A DNA stretch of 64,000 nt, from NCBI RefSeq assembly GCF_018449695.1, contig NZ_JAAVUY010000005.1, positions 248,001 to 312,000 on the forward strand, given 5' to 3'. Positions 17,050 to 25,349 of the stretch are shown piece after piece; position 1 is the first letter of the stretch, and every line of letters starts with the position of its first letter. The stretch is from Bradyrhizobium sp. dw_411 (GTDB taxonomy: Bacteria > Pseudomonadota > Alphaproteobacteria > Rhizobiales > Xanthobacteraceae). The notes beneath the pieces were generated by a model. The model searched no databases. It was not told the origin of the DNA and saw only the letters and a list, made by a program, of their open reading frames with translations. Both the position numbers and the translations under genes were made by a program.

Positions 17050-17859
17050 ATGAAGCCGGATGTCCGCTTGCAGCTTGATGCGCGTTCGGCGCACCAGGCG
17101 AGTGTCCCCTGCGCGGTGCGCGTCCGCGGCATCAGGAAAATCTTCGACGAACTCGAAGCCATCCGCGACGTTAGCCTCGATGTCGCCAACGGCGAATTCA
17201 TCAGCCTGTTGGGACCGAGCGGTTGCGGAAAAAGCACTCTGCTGATGATGATCGCCGGCCTGGAGTTTCCGACCTCCGGCGAGGTGACGCTGGCCGACAC
17301 GCCGGTTACCGGCCCGCGGCGCGACGTCGGCGTCGTTTTCCAGAATCCGGTTCTGCTGCCCTGGCGTTCGGTCCTCGACAACGTCCTGTTCCCGATCGAA
17401 TTGCTGCGGCTGCCGGTCGAGGAATATCGCGCCAGGGCCATGGAACTTCTCAGGATGGTCAAGCTGCAGGAATTCGCCGGCGCTTTGCCGCGCCAGCTCT
17501 CCGGCGGCATGCGGCAGCGTGCATCGATCTGCCGTGCGCTGATTCACGATCCGGCGATCCTGTTGATGGATGAGCCGTTCAGCGCGCTTGACGCCATCAC
17601 CCGGGATGACATGGCCGTGGAGTTGCTGCGCATCTGGCAGGCAACCCGCAAGACCGTGATCTTTGTGACCCACAGCATCCGCGAGGCTGCGTTTCTTTCC
17701 GACCGTGTCCTGACCATGGGCCGGCGGCCGGCGACAATCGTCGACGAAATCCATATCGACCTTCCGCGGCCGCGCAATATCGCCATGACCGAAGAAGACA
17801 GCTTTAACCGATACGTCCGGCATTTGCGCAAATCGATCGAGGCAAGCCATGAAGGATAA
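17050..17859 (+). CDS. ABC transporter ATP-binding protein (SsuB/TauB/NitT type)
   Basis: 269 residues. Walker A LLGPSGCGKSTLL near residue 54, signature LSGGMRQRASICRAL, Walker B ILLMDEPFSALDAITR and H-loop VTHSIREAAFLSDRV are all intact. The sequence PWRSVLDNVLFPIEL is typical of the nitrate/sulfonate/taurine subfamily. Its end overlaps the next permease by 11 bases. First gene of a transport and oxidation operon running to 25.25 kb. The 443-base spacer before it (16607-17049) shows no clear promoter or other feature. Confidence 0.93.
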   Translation: MKPDVRLQLDARSAHQASVPCAVRVRGIRKIFDELEAIRDVSLDVANGEFISLLGPSGCGKSTLLMMIAGLEFPTSGEVTLADTPVTGPRRDVGVVFQNPVLLPWRSVLDNVLFPIELLRLPVEEYRARAMELLRMVKLQEFAGALPRQLSGGMRQRASICRALIHDPAILLMDEPFSALDAITRDDMAVELLRIWQATRKTVIFVTHSIREAAFLSDRVLTMGRRPATIVDEIHIDLPRPRNIAMTEEDSFNRYVRHLRKSIEASHEG

Positions 17860-18640
17860 GCAGCCTTCCTTCCTCGATGCCGCGCGCTGGCCGATAGCGT
17901 TTATCGTGCTCTTGCTGTTGGCGTGGGAAGGCGCCGTGCGTTATCTGGGCATCCGAAGCATCGTGCTGCCGCCGCCGTCGGAAATTGCGGTCGTGATGGC
18001 AACGCGTTACGATCTGCTGCTGACCCATCTGTGGCCGTCGCTCTATCTGACCATCGCGGGCTTTGCGCTGTCGGTCGTCGGCGGCATTCTCGTGGCGGTC
18101 CTGATCACCTATTCCGATATCATGCGCCGGGGCCTCTACCCTGTGATCGTAGTCTCCCAGATCATTCCGAAAATCTCGATCGCGCCGCTGTTTATCGTGT
18201 GGTTCGGGACCGGCACCGTATCGAGCCTGCTGCTGGCCTTCCTGATCGGCTTCTTTCCGATGACCATCAACTCGGCGATGGGCTTTCAGTCGATCGACGA
18301 GGAGATTCACAAGATGGCGCGGACCTTCATGGCGTCGCGCTGGCAGGTATTCTGGAAAATCCGCCTGCCCACTGCGCTGCCGCATATTTTCAGCGGTATG
18401 AAGATTTCCGTCACGCTGGCCATCATCGGGGTGATCGTTTCGGAATTCGTCGCCTCCCAGGAAGGCATCGGTTACCTGATCAAACTGGCCGGCGGCCTGC
18501 TCGATACGCCGCTGATGATGGCCGCGATCGCGGTGCTGAGCCTCAGCGGCCTCGTGCTGTACTGGATCATCGAACTGGCGGAACGCCGCGCGATCTATTG
18601 GCAATCGACGGCGGGAAGTTTGGCGGAAACCGGCGGCTGA
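17849..18640 (+). CDS. ABC transporter permease (SsuC/TauC type)
   Basis: Inner-membrane protein of 263 residues with about six spans. The start ATG lies inside the end of the ATPase gene (AAGCCATGAAGG), so translation is coupled. Recognisable features are IVLPPPSEIAVV near the N-terminus and the EAA-like loop MARTFMASRWQVFWKIRLPTALPH. It partners with the preceding ATPase and the following binding protein. Confidence 0.92.
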   Translation: MKDKQPSFLDAARWPIAFIVLLLLAWEGAVRYLGIRSIVLPPPSEIAVVMATRYDLLLTHLWPSLYLTIAGFALSVVGGILVAVLITYSDIMRRGLYPVIVVSQIIPKISIAPLFIVWFGTGTVSSLLLAFLIGFFPMTINSAMGFQSIDEEIHKMARTFMASRWQVFWKIRLPTALPHIFSGMKISVTLAIIGVIVSEFVASQEGIGYLIKLAGGLLDTPLMMAAIAVLSLSGLVLYWIIELAERRAIYWQSTAGSLAETGG

Positions 18641-18732
18641 ATTATGCTATTAAATGCATACGCATGCACACGAAGCGCCGCCTGCTTTGGTTATCGAAGA
18701 CACGGATTTCATTCCAGATCGGAGAAAACACA

Positions 18733-19818
18733 ATGACAATGACGCGACGCACTCTCCTCAAAACCGCCGGGATCATCGGCGGCGCGGGTTCACTCGGCAT
18801 CGCCATGCCAGGCATCGGGCGGGCAGCCACGCCGATCAAGATCACGCTGCCCTGGCTGCCGCTCGGCACCTACAGCTACGTTTTCGTCGCCAAGGAGCTG
18901 GGACTTTTCGCGAAGAACGGCCTCGACGTCACCATCGACCGGGGTTTCGGATCGGGAAAGGTCTGCGTCCCGGTCGACCAGGGCCAGTATGATTTCGGCC
19001 TCACCGATCTCAGCGTAATGATGACCTGCGTCGGACGCGGTCTCGACCTCGTTGGTATTGCGGGCATCTGGCCGCGTTCGCCGATCGGCATTTTCTCGCT
19101 GAAGGAAAACAACATCACCAAGCCCAAAGACCTCGAAGGCCAGACCGTCGCTTTCGACGTCGGCAGCGGCGACTTCCAGCTTTGGCCGGCCTTCGTCAAG
19201 GCGACCGGTATCGACGATTCAAAAGTGAAGAAGGTCACGATGGACGGCGCGGCGCTGATCAAATCGCTGGTCGAAAAACAGGTGAAGGCGGAAGGCAACT
19301 TCTTCGGCAGCATCGCGCCAAGCGTATGGGCCCAGGGCCAGGAGCTGAACACCATTTTCTACGAAGATTACGGCGTGAAGAACTTCAGCATCGCGGTCGC
19401 CTGCAAGCGCGCCACGATCGAAAAGCGGCCGGAAGTTTGCCAGGGATTTGTCGACGCCCTGCTTGAAGGACTCAAATATGTTTACCTGAATCCCGAGAAA
19501 TCGGTGGAACTGCACATGAAGAGCGTCAAGGAGCTTCAGGGCGGCAGCACGCTGAATCAGAAAGTGGTCGAATACGGCCAGGCCGTTGGCACCGCTCTGG
19601 GTGTGGTCGACTCCGTCAAACAGAACGGGCTTGGCTACATGGACCCGGCGCTGGTCGCGACCACCGCCAATACGGTGAAGACCTACATGGATGTCAAAAA
19701 CGCGCCCGAACTCGACAAACTGTTCACCAACCAGTTTGTCGGGCGGGTGAAACTGACCGAGGCCGAGTGGCAGCCTGTCGAAGCAAGGTCCGAGAAGTAT
19801 ATTCCTCGCAAGAGCTGA
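18733..19818 (+). CDS. NMT1/SsuA-like ABC transporter substrate-binding protein
   Basis: Periplasmic binding protein, 361 residues. A larger open frame runs in from 17923, but the ATG at 18733 follows a GGAG site by 8 bases and starts a twin-arginine signal (MTMTRRTLLKTAGIIGGAGS). The mature region contains ITLPWLPLGTYSYVFVAKELG, FGLTDLSVMMTCVG and a DVGSGDFQLW ligand loop. It belongs with the ATPase and permease just upstream; the ligand is presumably the heterocycle oxidised by the molybdenum hydroxylase downstream. The 92-base gap before it holds TGCAT-N4-ATGCA at 18655-18668. Confidence 0.9.
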   Translation: MTMTRRTLLKTAGIIGGAGSLGIAMPGIGRAATPIKITLPWLPLGTYSYVFVAKELGLFAKNGLDVTIDRGFGSGKVCVPVDQGQYDFGLTDLSVMMTCVGRGLDLVGIAGIWPRSPIGIFSLKENNITKPKDLEGQTVAFDVGSGDFQLWPAFVKATGIDDSKVKKVTMDGAALIKSLVEKQVKAEGNFFGSIAPSVWAQGQELNTIFYEDYGVKNFSIAVACKRATIEKRPEVCQGFVDALLEGLKYVYLNPEKSVELHMKSVKELQGGSTLNQKVVEYGQAVGTALGVVDSVKQNGLGYMDPALVATTANTVKTYMDVKNAPELDKLFTNQFVGRVKLTEAEWQPVEARSEKYIPRKS

Positions 19819-19832
19819 ACAACCTTATCAAA

Positions 19833-19858
19833 GGGGAGCCGGCCGCTACCGGCTTCCC
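19833..19858 (+). terminator. Intra-operon hairpin after the binding-protein gene
   Basis: GGGGAGCCGG pairs with CCGGCTTCCC around a 6-base loop, 14 bases after the stop of the binding protein. No T run follows, so it is more likely a message-stabilising or weak attenuating hairpin than a full terminator. Confidence 0.55.
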
Positions 19859-19881
19859 AAGCAGGACTTGAAAAATTGTCT

Positions 19882-22245
19882 ATGGTCACCAGTTCCGCCG
19901 GGGTCGGCGCGTCGGTATTGCGCAAGGAGGACGATCGCTTCTTGCGCGGGCGCGGGCAGTATGTCGCCGATATCAGCGTGGCCGGCGCGGAAGAAGTCGC
20001 ATTCGTGCGCAGCCCGCATGCACATGCGAAAATCCTGACGATCCATATTCCGGATTCGATCAAGGATCGGGTCTATACGGCGGCGCAGCTTTCCGACGTG
20101 AAGCCGATACGCGCCGCGACGGCGCTGGCCGGCTTCAAGCATTCCCATGAGCCGATCCTGTCATCCACCAAGGTGCGATATGTCGGCGAGTTGGTCGCGA
20201 TGTGCAGGGCCCGGACCCGCGCCGAGGCCGAAGATCTCGTCGCGATGATTGAAGTCGAATACGAGGAATTGCCCGCCATCACCGACATGGCCGCGGCACT
20301 GGAGCCGCATTCGCCACTTGTCCATGAGGAATGGGGCGACAACATCTTTCTGGATGTCCGGGTCGATGGCGATGTCGACGCCATCGCGCGCACCGCGCCG
20401 ATCAAGGTCAGCCGCAAGTTTCGCACCTCGCGGCAGTGCATGTTCCCGATGGAAGGGCGCGGCGTGATCGCCTATCCCGACGAGCGGCTCGGCTATCTCA
20501 CTGTGGTTTCGTCGACGCAGATGGCCCATATCGTACAAAACGGCATCGCCGATTGCCTTGGTATTCCCGATGGCAGTATCCGCGTGATTGCGCCTGATGT
20601 CGGGGGCGGCTTTGGCTACAAGGGTCTTCTATTGCGCGAAGAAGTCGCGGTGGCCTGGCTGGCGCGACGTCTCAACCGGCCGATCCGCTGGCTGGAAGAT
20701 TGCCGCGAACATCTCAGCGCCAATGCCGATTGCCGCGAGCATCTTTACGACATCATCGGTTATGCCGACCGCGACGGAAAGCTTCTCGCGCTCGATTGCG
20801 TCGCCGCGGTCGATGCCGGCGCCTATTCGGTCTACCCGACCTCCTCGGCGCTTGAGGCATCGCAGGTCGCCAGCCTGCTGCCGGGACCGTATGACTTTGT
20901 CGCCTACCGCTGCCGCGCGACGGCGGTGGCCACCAATAAGTGCCCGATCCTGCCCTATCGCGGGGTTGCACGCACCGGCGTGTGTCTCGCAGTCGAAGCC
21001 GTCATGGACGGCATTGCGGTCGAGACCGGCCTCGAACCTTCAGAAGTGCGGCTGCGCAATCTGGTCCGCGCCGATCAAATGCCCTTCACCAATATCGTGA
21101 AGAAGTTTTTTGACAGCGGCGACTACCCGCAATGCATGCGCCGGGCCGTCGAGGCGATTGGGCTGGAGCGGATCAGGCAACGGCAAAAGACGGCGGAACC
21201 CGACGGTCGCCGCATCGGCGTCGGCATCTCGATCTTTTGCGAACAGGGCGCGCTCGGTACCTCCGTGCTCGCCGGTTGGGGCCGGCCGGTGGTCCCGGGC
21301 TATGAACAGGCTTCCGCAAAACTGACACCAAACGGCTATCTCGAATTGCGGGTCGGGACCCATTCGCACGGCCAGGGCCACGAGACGACATTCGCGCAGA
21401 TCGCGCACCAGATCCTCGGGCTTAAATTCGATCGCATCAAGATTCTCCAGGGCGACACGTTGTACGCCCCCTTCTCGACCGGAACCTACGCCTCGCGCTC
21501 GATCGTGATGGGCGGCGGCGCCGTCGCGCAGGCGTCGCGCGAACTGGCCGAACGCGTCAAACATATCGGCGCGTGGCTGATGCAGGCGGATCCCAGCACG
21601 GTGCGCATCGAAGGCGGCGCTGTTATCGGCGGGCAGGCCAGCGTGTCGCTGACCGAAGTCGCGCAAGCCTGGTATCTGCAGCCGCAGCATCTGCCGCCCG
21701 ACGTCCATCCCGGCGGTCTCGAAGTTACTGCAGGCTATAAACCGGGGCGCGACAGCGGAACGTTCAGCTACGCCGCGCACGCAGTCACCGTCGCAGTGGA
21801 CCCTGGAACCGGCCTCATCGAGATTCTTGATTATGTCGTGGTCGAAGACGGTGGCGTGCTGGTCAATCCCATGATTGTCGATGGCCAGATCGCCGGCGGC
21901 ACCGCCCAGGGCATCGGAACCTGTCTCTATGAGGCGATGCCGTTTGATGCGCAGGGCCAGCCGCTCGCTTCCACCATGCTCGACTATATCCTGCCCGGCG
22001 CAACCGAAGTGCCTGATATCCGGATCATCCATATGGAGACGCCCTCGCCTCATACCGAATTCGGCGTCAAGGGCATCGGTGAAGGCGGCGCAGTCGGCCC
22101 TCCGGCGGCCATTGTGTCTGCGGTCAACGATGCGCTGCGGCCGCTGGGCGCCCAAGTATACGATCTCCCTCTGACGCCGGACCTTATTCTCGACGCGATT
22201 ACGGCTGCGAACGGTTCGAACCATCTTCGAAGTTCTGTGGCATGA
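19882..22245 (+). CDS. Molybdenum hydroxylase large subunit (xanthine dehydrogenase/CoxL family)
   Basis: Catalytic subunit, 787 residues from the ATG at 19882; a TTG at 19876 is an equally possible start and has a slightly better-placed GGA site. It binds molybdopterin cytosine dinucleotide. Visible motifs are PDVGGGFGYKG, the PYRGVARTG loop (XDH-like; the CO-dehydrogenase AYxCSFR loop is absent, so this is not CO dehydrogenase), THSHGQGHETTFAQIAHQ and the KGIGEGG segment with the catalytic glutamate. It overlaps the FAD subunit gene by 4 bases. It probably hydroxylates an N-heterocycle or aldehyde delivered by the ABC system upstream. Confidence 0.92.
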   Translation: MVTSSAGVGASVLRKEDDRFLRGRGQYVADISVAGAEEVAFVRSPHAHAKILTIHIPDSIKDRVYTAAQLSDVKPIRAATALAGFKHSHEPILSSTKVRYVGELVAMCRARTRAEAEDLVAMIEVEYEELPAITDMAAALEPHSPLVHEEWGDNIFLDVRVDGDVDAIARTAPIKVSRKFRTSRQCMFPMEGRGVIAYPDERLGYLTVVSSTQMAHIVQNGIADCLGIPDGSIRVIAPDVGGGFGYKGLLLREEVAVAWLARRLNRPIRWLEDCREHLSANADCREHLYDIIGYADRDGKLLALDCVAAVDAGAYSVYPTSSALEASQVASLLPGPYDFVAYRCRATAVATNKCPILPYRGVARTGVCLAVEAVMDGIAVETGLEPSEVRLRNLVRADQMPFTNIVKKFFDSGDYPQCMRRAVEAIGLERIRQRQKTAEPDGRRIGVGISIFCEQGALGTSVLAGWGRPVVPGYEQASAKLTPNGYLELRVGTHSHGQGHETTFAQIAHQILGLKFDRIKILQGDTLYAPFSTGTYASRSIVMGGGAVAQASRELAERVKHIGAWLMQADPSTVRIEGGAVIGGQASVSLTEVAQAWYLQPQHLPPDVHPGGLEVTAGYKPGRDSGTFSYAAHAVTVAVDPGTGLIEILDYVVVEDGGVLVNPMIVDGQIAGGTAQGIGTCLYEAMPFDAQGQPLASTMLDYILPGATEVPDIRIIHMETPSPHTEFGVKGIGEGGAVGPPAAIVSAVNDALRPLGAQVYDLPLTPDLILDAITAANGSNHLRSSVA

Positions 22246-23081
22246 AGCCCGCGCCGTTCGACTATGTTCGCCCTGGTAGCCTGGCGGAAGCTTCAGCGCT
22301 TCTTCTGGAAGGCGACGGCAATGCCAAGCTTGTCGCGGGTGGCCAGTCGCTTGGCCCGATGCTGAATCTGCGTCTGGTTCAGCCGAGCCTGTTGATCGAT
22401 ATCGCCGGCCTGCCGGAATTGTCCGAGGTCAGCGAAGACGATGCGGGACTTCGGATCGGCGCCTGCGTGACCGCCGCCAATATCGAAGACGGAAAATTGC
22501 CGCTGGCCGCCGCACCCATGCTGCAAAAGATCGCCGGAGGCATCGCATATCGCGCGGTGCGAAATCGCGGGACGATTGGCGGCAGCGTTTGCCACGCCGA
22601 CCCCGCGGCCGATTGGGTCAGTACCCTCGCCGCACTTTCCGCGATCTGCGAGATCAGGGATGCGCAAGGCAAATTACGCCGCGTCCCGGTCCAGAAATTT
22701 TTTACCGCCGCGTTCGAGAATGAGCTCGCGCCCGGTGAAATCCTGCGCGCGATGTTGATCCCAAGAGTGCCTGTTGGTACGCGGTTTTCGCACCACAAGG
22801 TGAGCCGGAAGTTCGGCAAGTTCGCCATCGCCAGCGGAACGGTCTTGTACAATCCCGAGCAGCAGGTGCTCAAAGCCGTCATCGGCGCGACCCACGGCCG
22901 GCCGATCGTGATCGACAATGCAACGGAATTGTTCGGCGGAAAGCCCGGCGCCGGGCCACTTCGTTTTGATGCGCAGCGCGCGCTCAGTCTCCTGCAAGAG
23001 AACGGCGTCGAGGGCGGCGCGGCCTGTCAAACCCATATCGCCGCCCTGCAGCGCGCGGCTGCTGAGGTCTTCGATTCATGA
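22242..23081 (+). CDS. Molybdenum hydroxylase FAD-binding medium subunit (CoxM family)
   Basis: 279 residues carrying FAD and passing electrons from the 2Fe-2S subunit to the acceptor. FAD-binding segments: KLVAGGQSLGPMLNLRL (about residues 29-45) and TIGGSVCHADPAADW (about 110-124). The C-terminal CO_deh_flav_C region is present. ATGA overlap with the large subunit and a 4-base overlap with the next gene. Order L-M-S differs from the cox order M-S-L but is common in xanthine-dehydrogenase-like operons. Confidence 0.92.
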   Translation: MKPAPFDYVRPGSLAEASALLLEGDGNAKLVAGGQSLGPMLNLRLVQPSLLIDIAGLPELSEVSEDDAGLRIGACVTAANIEDGKLPLAAAPMLQKIAGGIAYRAVRNRGTIGGSVCHADPAADWVSTLAALSAICEIRDAQGKLRRVPVQKFFTAAFENELAPGEILRAMLIPRVPVGTRFSHHKVSRKFGKFAIASGTVLYNPEQQVLKAVIGATHGRPIVIDNATELFGGKPGAGPLRFDAQRALSLLQENGVEGGAACQTHIAALQRAAAEVFDS

Positions 23082-24316
23082 TGCAGATCAACCTCACGAT
23101 CAACGGGCAAGGCGTCGAGGAACTTGTCGAACCCAGAACCCATCTGGCGGATTTCCTGCGCGACCGGCTTCACCTCACGGCGACGCATATCCGCTGCGAG
23201 CAAGGTGTTTGTGGCGCCTGTACGATTCTGATCGACGGATCTCCGGCGCGCTCGTGCATCACCTATGCGGCGCTCTGCCAGGGCGCCGAGGTGGTGACGC
23301 TGGAAGGACTCGAAAACGATGAGATCATCGAGTCGCTGCGCACTGCGTTCTCGATCGAGCACGGGTTGCAATGCGGCTTCTGCACGCCCGGCATGCTGGT
23401 GACCGCCAGAGATATTATCAGGCGGCTGCCTGACGCCGACGAAGCGCGGGTGCGGCGCGAGCTCAACGGCAATCTCTGTCGGTGTACCGGTTACGCCGGC
23501 ATCGCGCGGGCCATCTGCCGTGTCTTGGAAGCGCGCCGCGCTGCCGCCGCCAAACCCGAAACTTCAACCGCCTTCAAACTGGGGCCTGTCGGCGCGCGGC
23601 ATCTTCCGGGCGCTTCCACCACCGAAAAGAAACGTTTGCCGCAGAGCGCGCCAAAACCGGAAGTCTCTTGCGTCGACCCCAAAGATCTCGGCAAGGATCT
23701 CGGCCTGGGCTCGCGCGCGGCCAATCTCGAAACCAGCCTGTCCTTTACCGTCGCCCACGGCGCCGATGAAACATGGGCAGCATTGGCGGACGTTGAAAAC
23801 GTCGCGCGCTGCATGCCCGGGGCGAGCCTGACCGAGCATTCGGCCGATGGCCGATTGGCGGGACGCGTCACGGTCAAGATCGGTCCCATCGCCACCAATT
23901 TTATCGGCACCGGCCTGATCGTTCGCGATGAGGAGGCCCGCCGCGGCATCCTTTATGGCTCGGGACGCGACCGTTTGAGCGGCACGACCGTGCGGGCGGA
24001 GGTGAGCTACGCTGTTACTGGCGAAAGCGATACACAGTCGCGCGTCGATGTGACCGTACGCGCGCTTCTCGCCGGCGCCCTCGCCCAGTTCAGCCGCAGC
24101 AGCATCGTGCAGGATCTGGTCGGGCGCATCACGGCGGAATTCTCGCGGCGCCTGCAACAGAGCCTGACCGATCCACAGTCGGTAGATACGTCTGAGACGT
24201 CGCTCAAGGCCACCACGCTGGTGTTCGACGTTGTCATGGCCCGGCTGAAATCGCTGCGCGATCGCCTGTTCGGGCGCAAGCAAGCGGACACAAATAACGA
24301 CAGGAATGCATCGTGA
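23078..24316 (+). CDS. 2Fe-2S small subunit fused to a CoxG/SRPBCC domain
   Basis: 412 residues, against about 160 for a normal CoxS. Residues 1-155 are the [2Fe-2S] subunit with both clusters complete: Cys40, 45, 48, 60 (plant ferredoxin type) and Cys99, 102, 134, 136. A low-complexity linker of about 60 residues follows. Residues ~216-375 are a CoxG-type SRPBCC domain (SFTVAHGADETWAALADVEN, CMPGASL, KIGPIATNF). CoxG proteins are implicated in membrane attachment and cofactor or quinone interaction of CO dehydrogenase. The fusion is in one uninterrupted frame, overlapping its neighbours by 4 bases on each side. An amphipathic C-terminal helix (VVMARLKSLRDRLFGRK) could touch the membrane. Confidence 0.9.
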   Translation: MMQINLTINGQGVEELVEPRTHLADFLRDRLHLTATHIRCEQGVCGACTILIDGSPARSCITYAALCQGAEVVTLEGLENDEIIESLRTAFSIEHGLQCGFCTPGMLVTARDIIRRLPDADEARVRRELNGNLCRCTGYAGIARAICRVLEARRAAAAKPETSTAFKLGPVGARHLPGASTTEKKRLPQSAPKPEVSCVDPKDLGKDLGLGSRAANLETSLSFTVAHGADETWAALADVENVARCMPGASLTEHSADGRLAGRVTVKIGPIATNFIGTGLIVRDEEARRGILYGSGRDRLSGTTVRAEVSYAVTGESDTQSRVDVTVRALLAGALAQFSRSSIVQDLVGRITAEFSRRLQQSLTDPQSVDTSETSLKATTLVFDVVMARLKSLRDRLFGRKQADTNNDRNAS

Positions 24317-25251
24317 AAATCGCCGTCCCCGACCTGATCTCGCCGTCCTACTTTCCCGCCGAAGCTGCCGTCACGATGGGCTTTCTCGCCAAGGAGGGAA
24401 TCGACGCGACGGTCGAGCTGATTTCTCCGATCGAGCGGGCGTATGAATCCTTGCGCAACGGCGAGATCGACATCGTCGCCGGATCGGCCCATTCGGCGCT
24501 GTCGGCGTTTCCGCGATGGAAAGGCGTCAAGCTGATCTGCGCGCAATCGCAGGGCATGTACTGGTTTCTGATCATGCGTGCGGATTTGAACGCGAAGCGT
24601 GGCGACTTGAGCGTGGTCAAGGGCAAGCGGATCGGCGCCGCGCCCTGGGTCGGACTTTGCTTCCGGCAATTGCTGGTCGAGAGCGGTATCGATCCCGTGC
24701 GCGACGGCGTCACCATCATGCCGACACCGGGCTCGCTGGAGAACAAGGTTAATTTCGGCGTCGCGGCCGCTCGCGCGCTCGAAGAAGGTCTTATCGACGG
24801 CTTCTGGGCCAACGGCATGGGCGCGGAGATCGCGGTGCGCAGCGGCGTCGGCACGCTTGTGATCGATGCCCGCCGCGGCGACGGGCCCAAGGCCGGCTTC
24901 AACTACACGATGGCCACGCTCGCCACGACCAACAAATTGATCGCCGAACAGCCTGACAAAATCGCCGGCGCGGTTCGTGCGATCGCCGCGACGCAATTGG
25001 CCCTGCAAAAGAATGTCGAACGGGCGGAAGACGTGGCCGCCAAATTATTTCCGCAGGATTCCGCACATATCGTGGAACTGGTCCGGCGCGATCTGCCGTT
25101 CTACCGGTCCGATCTCACCCCCGCCTTCGTCGCAGGCATGAATCGCTTTGCCCGCGCGATCAACATCCTCGATCAGGATGTGCCCTATTCGGAAGTCGTT
25201 GCCGAACAGTTCAGCCAATACTGGAACAAGAGCGCGCCGAAATTCGATTAG
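24313..25251 (+). CDS. NMT1/ABC-binding-protein-like protein without signal peptide
   Basis: 312 residues, GTG start overlapping the preceding stop (GTGA). The fold resembles NMT1/THI5-type or SsuA-type solute-binding proteins (VPDLISPSYFPAEAAVTMGF, VAGSAHSALSAFPRWKGV, KGKRIGAAPWVGLCFRQLL). No signal peptide is visible: the protein begins directly with the first beta strand, and no upstream in-frame start could add one without entering the fusion gene. It is therefore probably cytoplasmic. Possible roles are a substrate chaperone for the hydroxylase, a ligand sensor or an enzyme such as the dihydroxyphthalate-decarboxylase relatives. Last gene of the operon. Confidence 0.8.
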   Translation: MKIAVPDLISPSYFPAEAAVTMGFLAKEGIDATVELISPIERAYESLRNGEIDIVAGSAHSALSAFPRWKGVKLICAQSQGMYWFLIMRADLNAKRGDLSVVKGKRIGAAPWVGLCFRQLLVESGIDPVRDGVTIMPTPGSLENKVNFGVAAARALEEGLIDGFWANGMGAEIAVRSGVGTLVIDARRGDGPKAGFNYTMATLATTNKLIAEQPDKIAGAVRAIAATQLALQKNVERAEDVAAKLFPQDSAHIVELVRRDLPFYRSDLTPAFVAGMNRFARAINILDQDVPYSEVVAEQFSQYWNKSAPKFD

Positions 25252-25252
25252 C

Positions 25253-25347
25253 CGTAGGATGGGTTGAGCACTTGCGAAACCCATCATCTGCGAGCGGTGC
25301 CGATATTGGCAATTTGATGGGTATCGCTGCGCTCCACCCATCCTACG
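25253..25347. repeat. Palindromic repeat family C (copy 2), between convergent genes
   Basis: CGTAGGATGGGTTGAGCACT at the left and TCCACCCATCCTACG at the right. It begins one base after the stop at 25251 and ends two bases before the stop of the convergent gene, so it could terminate both transcripts. Confidence 0.9.
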
Positions 25348-25349
25348 AA

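Noticed and set aside
17923..18732. N-terminal extension joining permease region to the binding protein at 18733
   Set aside because: The extension is out of frame with the real permease and has no ribosome-binding site; the ATG at 18733 has a GGAG site and a Tat signal.
19876..25251. True CO dehydrogenase operon
   Set aside because: The large subunit lacks the AYxCSFR active-site loop; the XDH-like PYRGVARTG loop is present.
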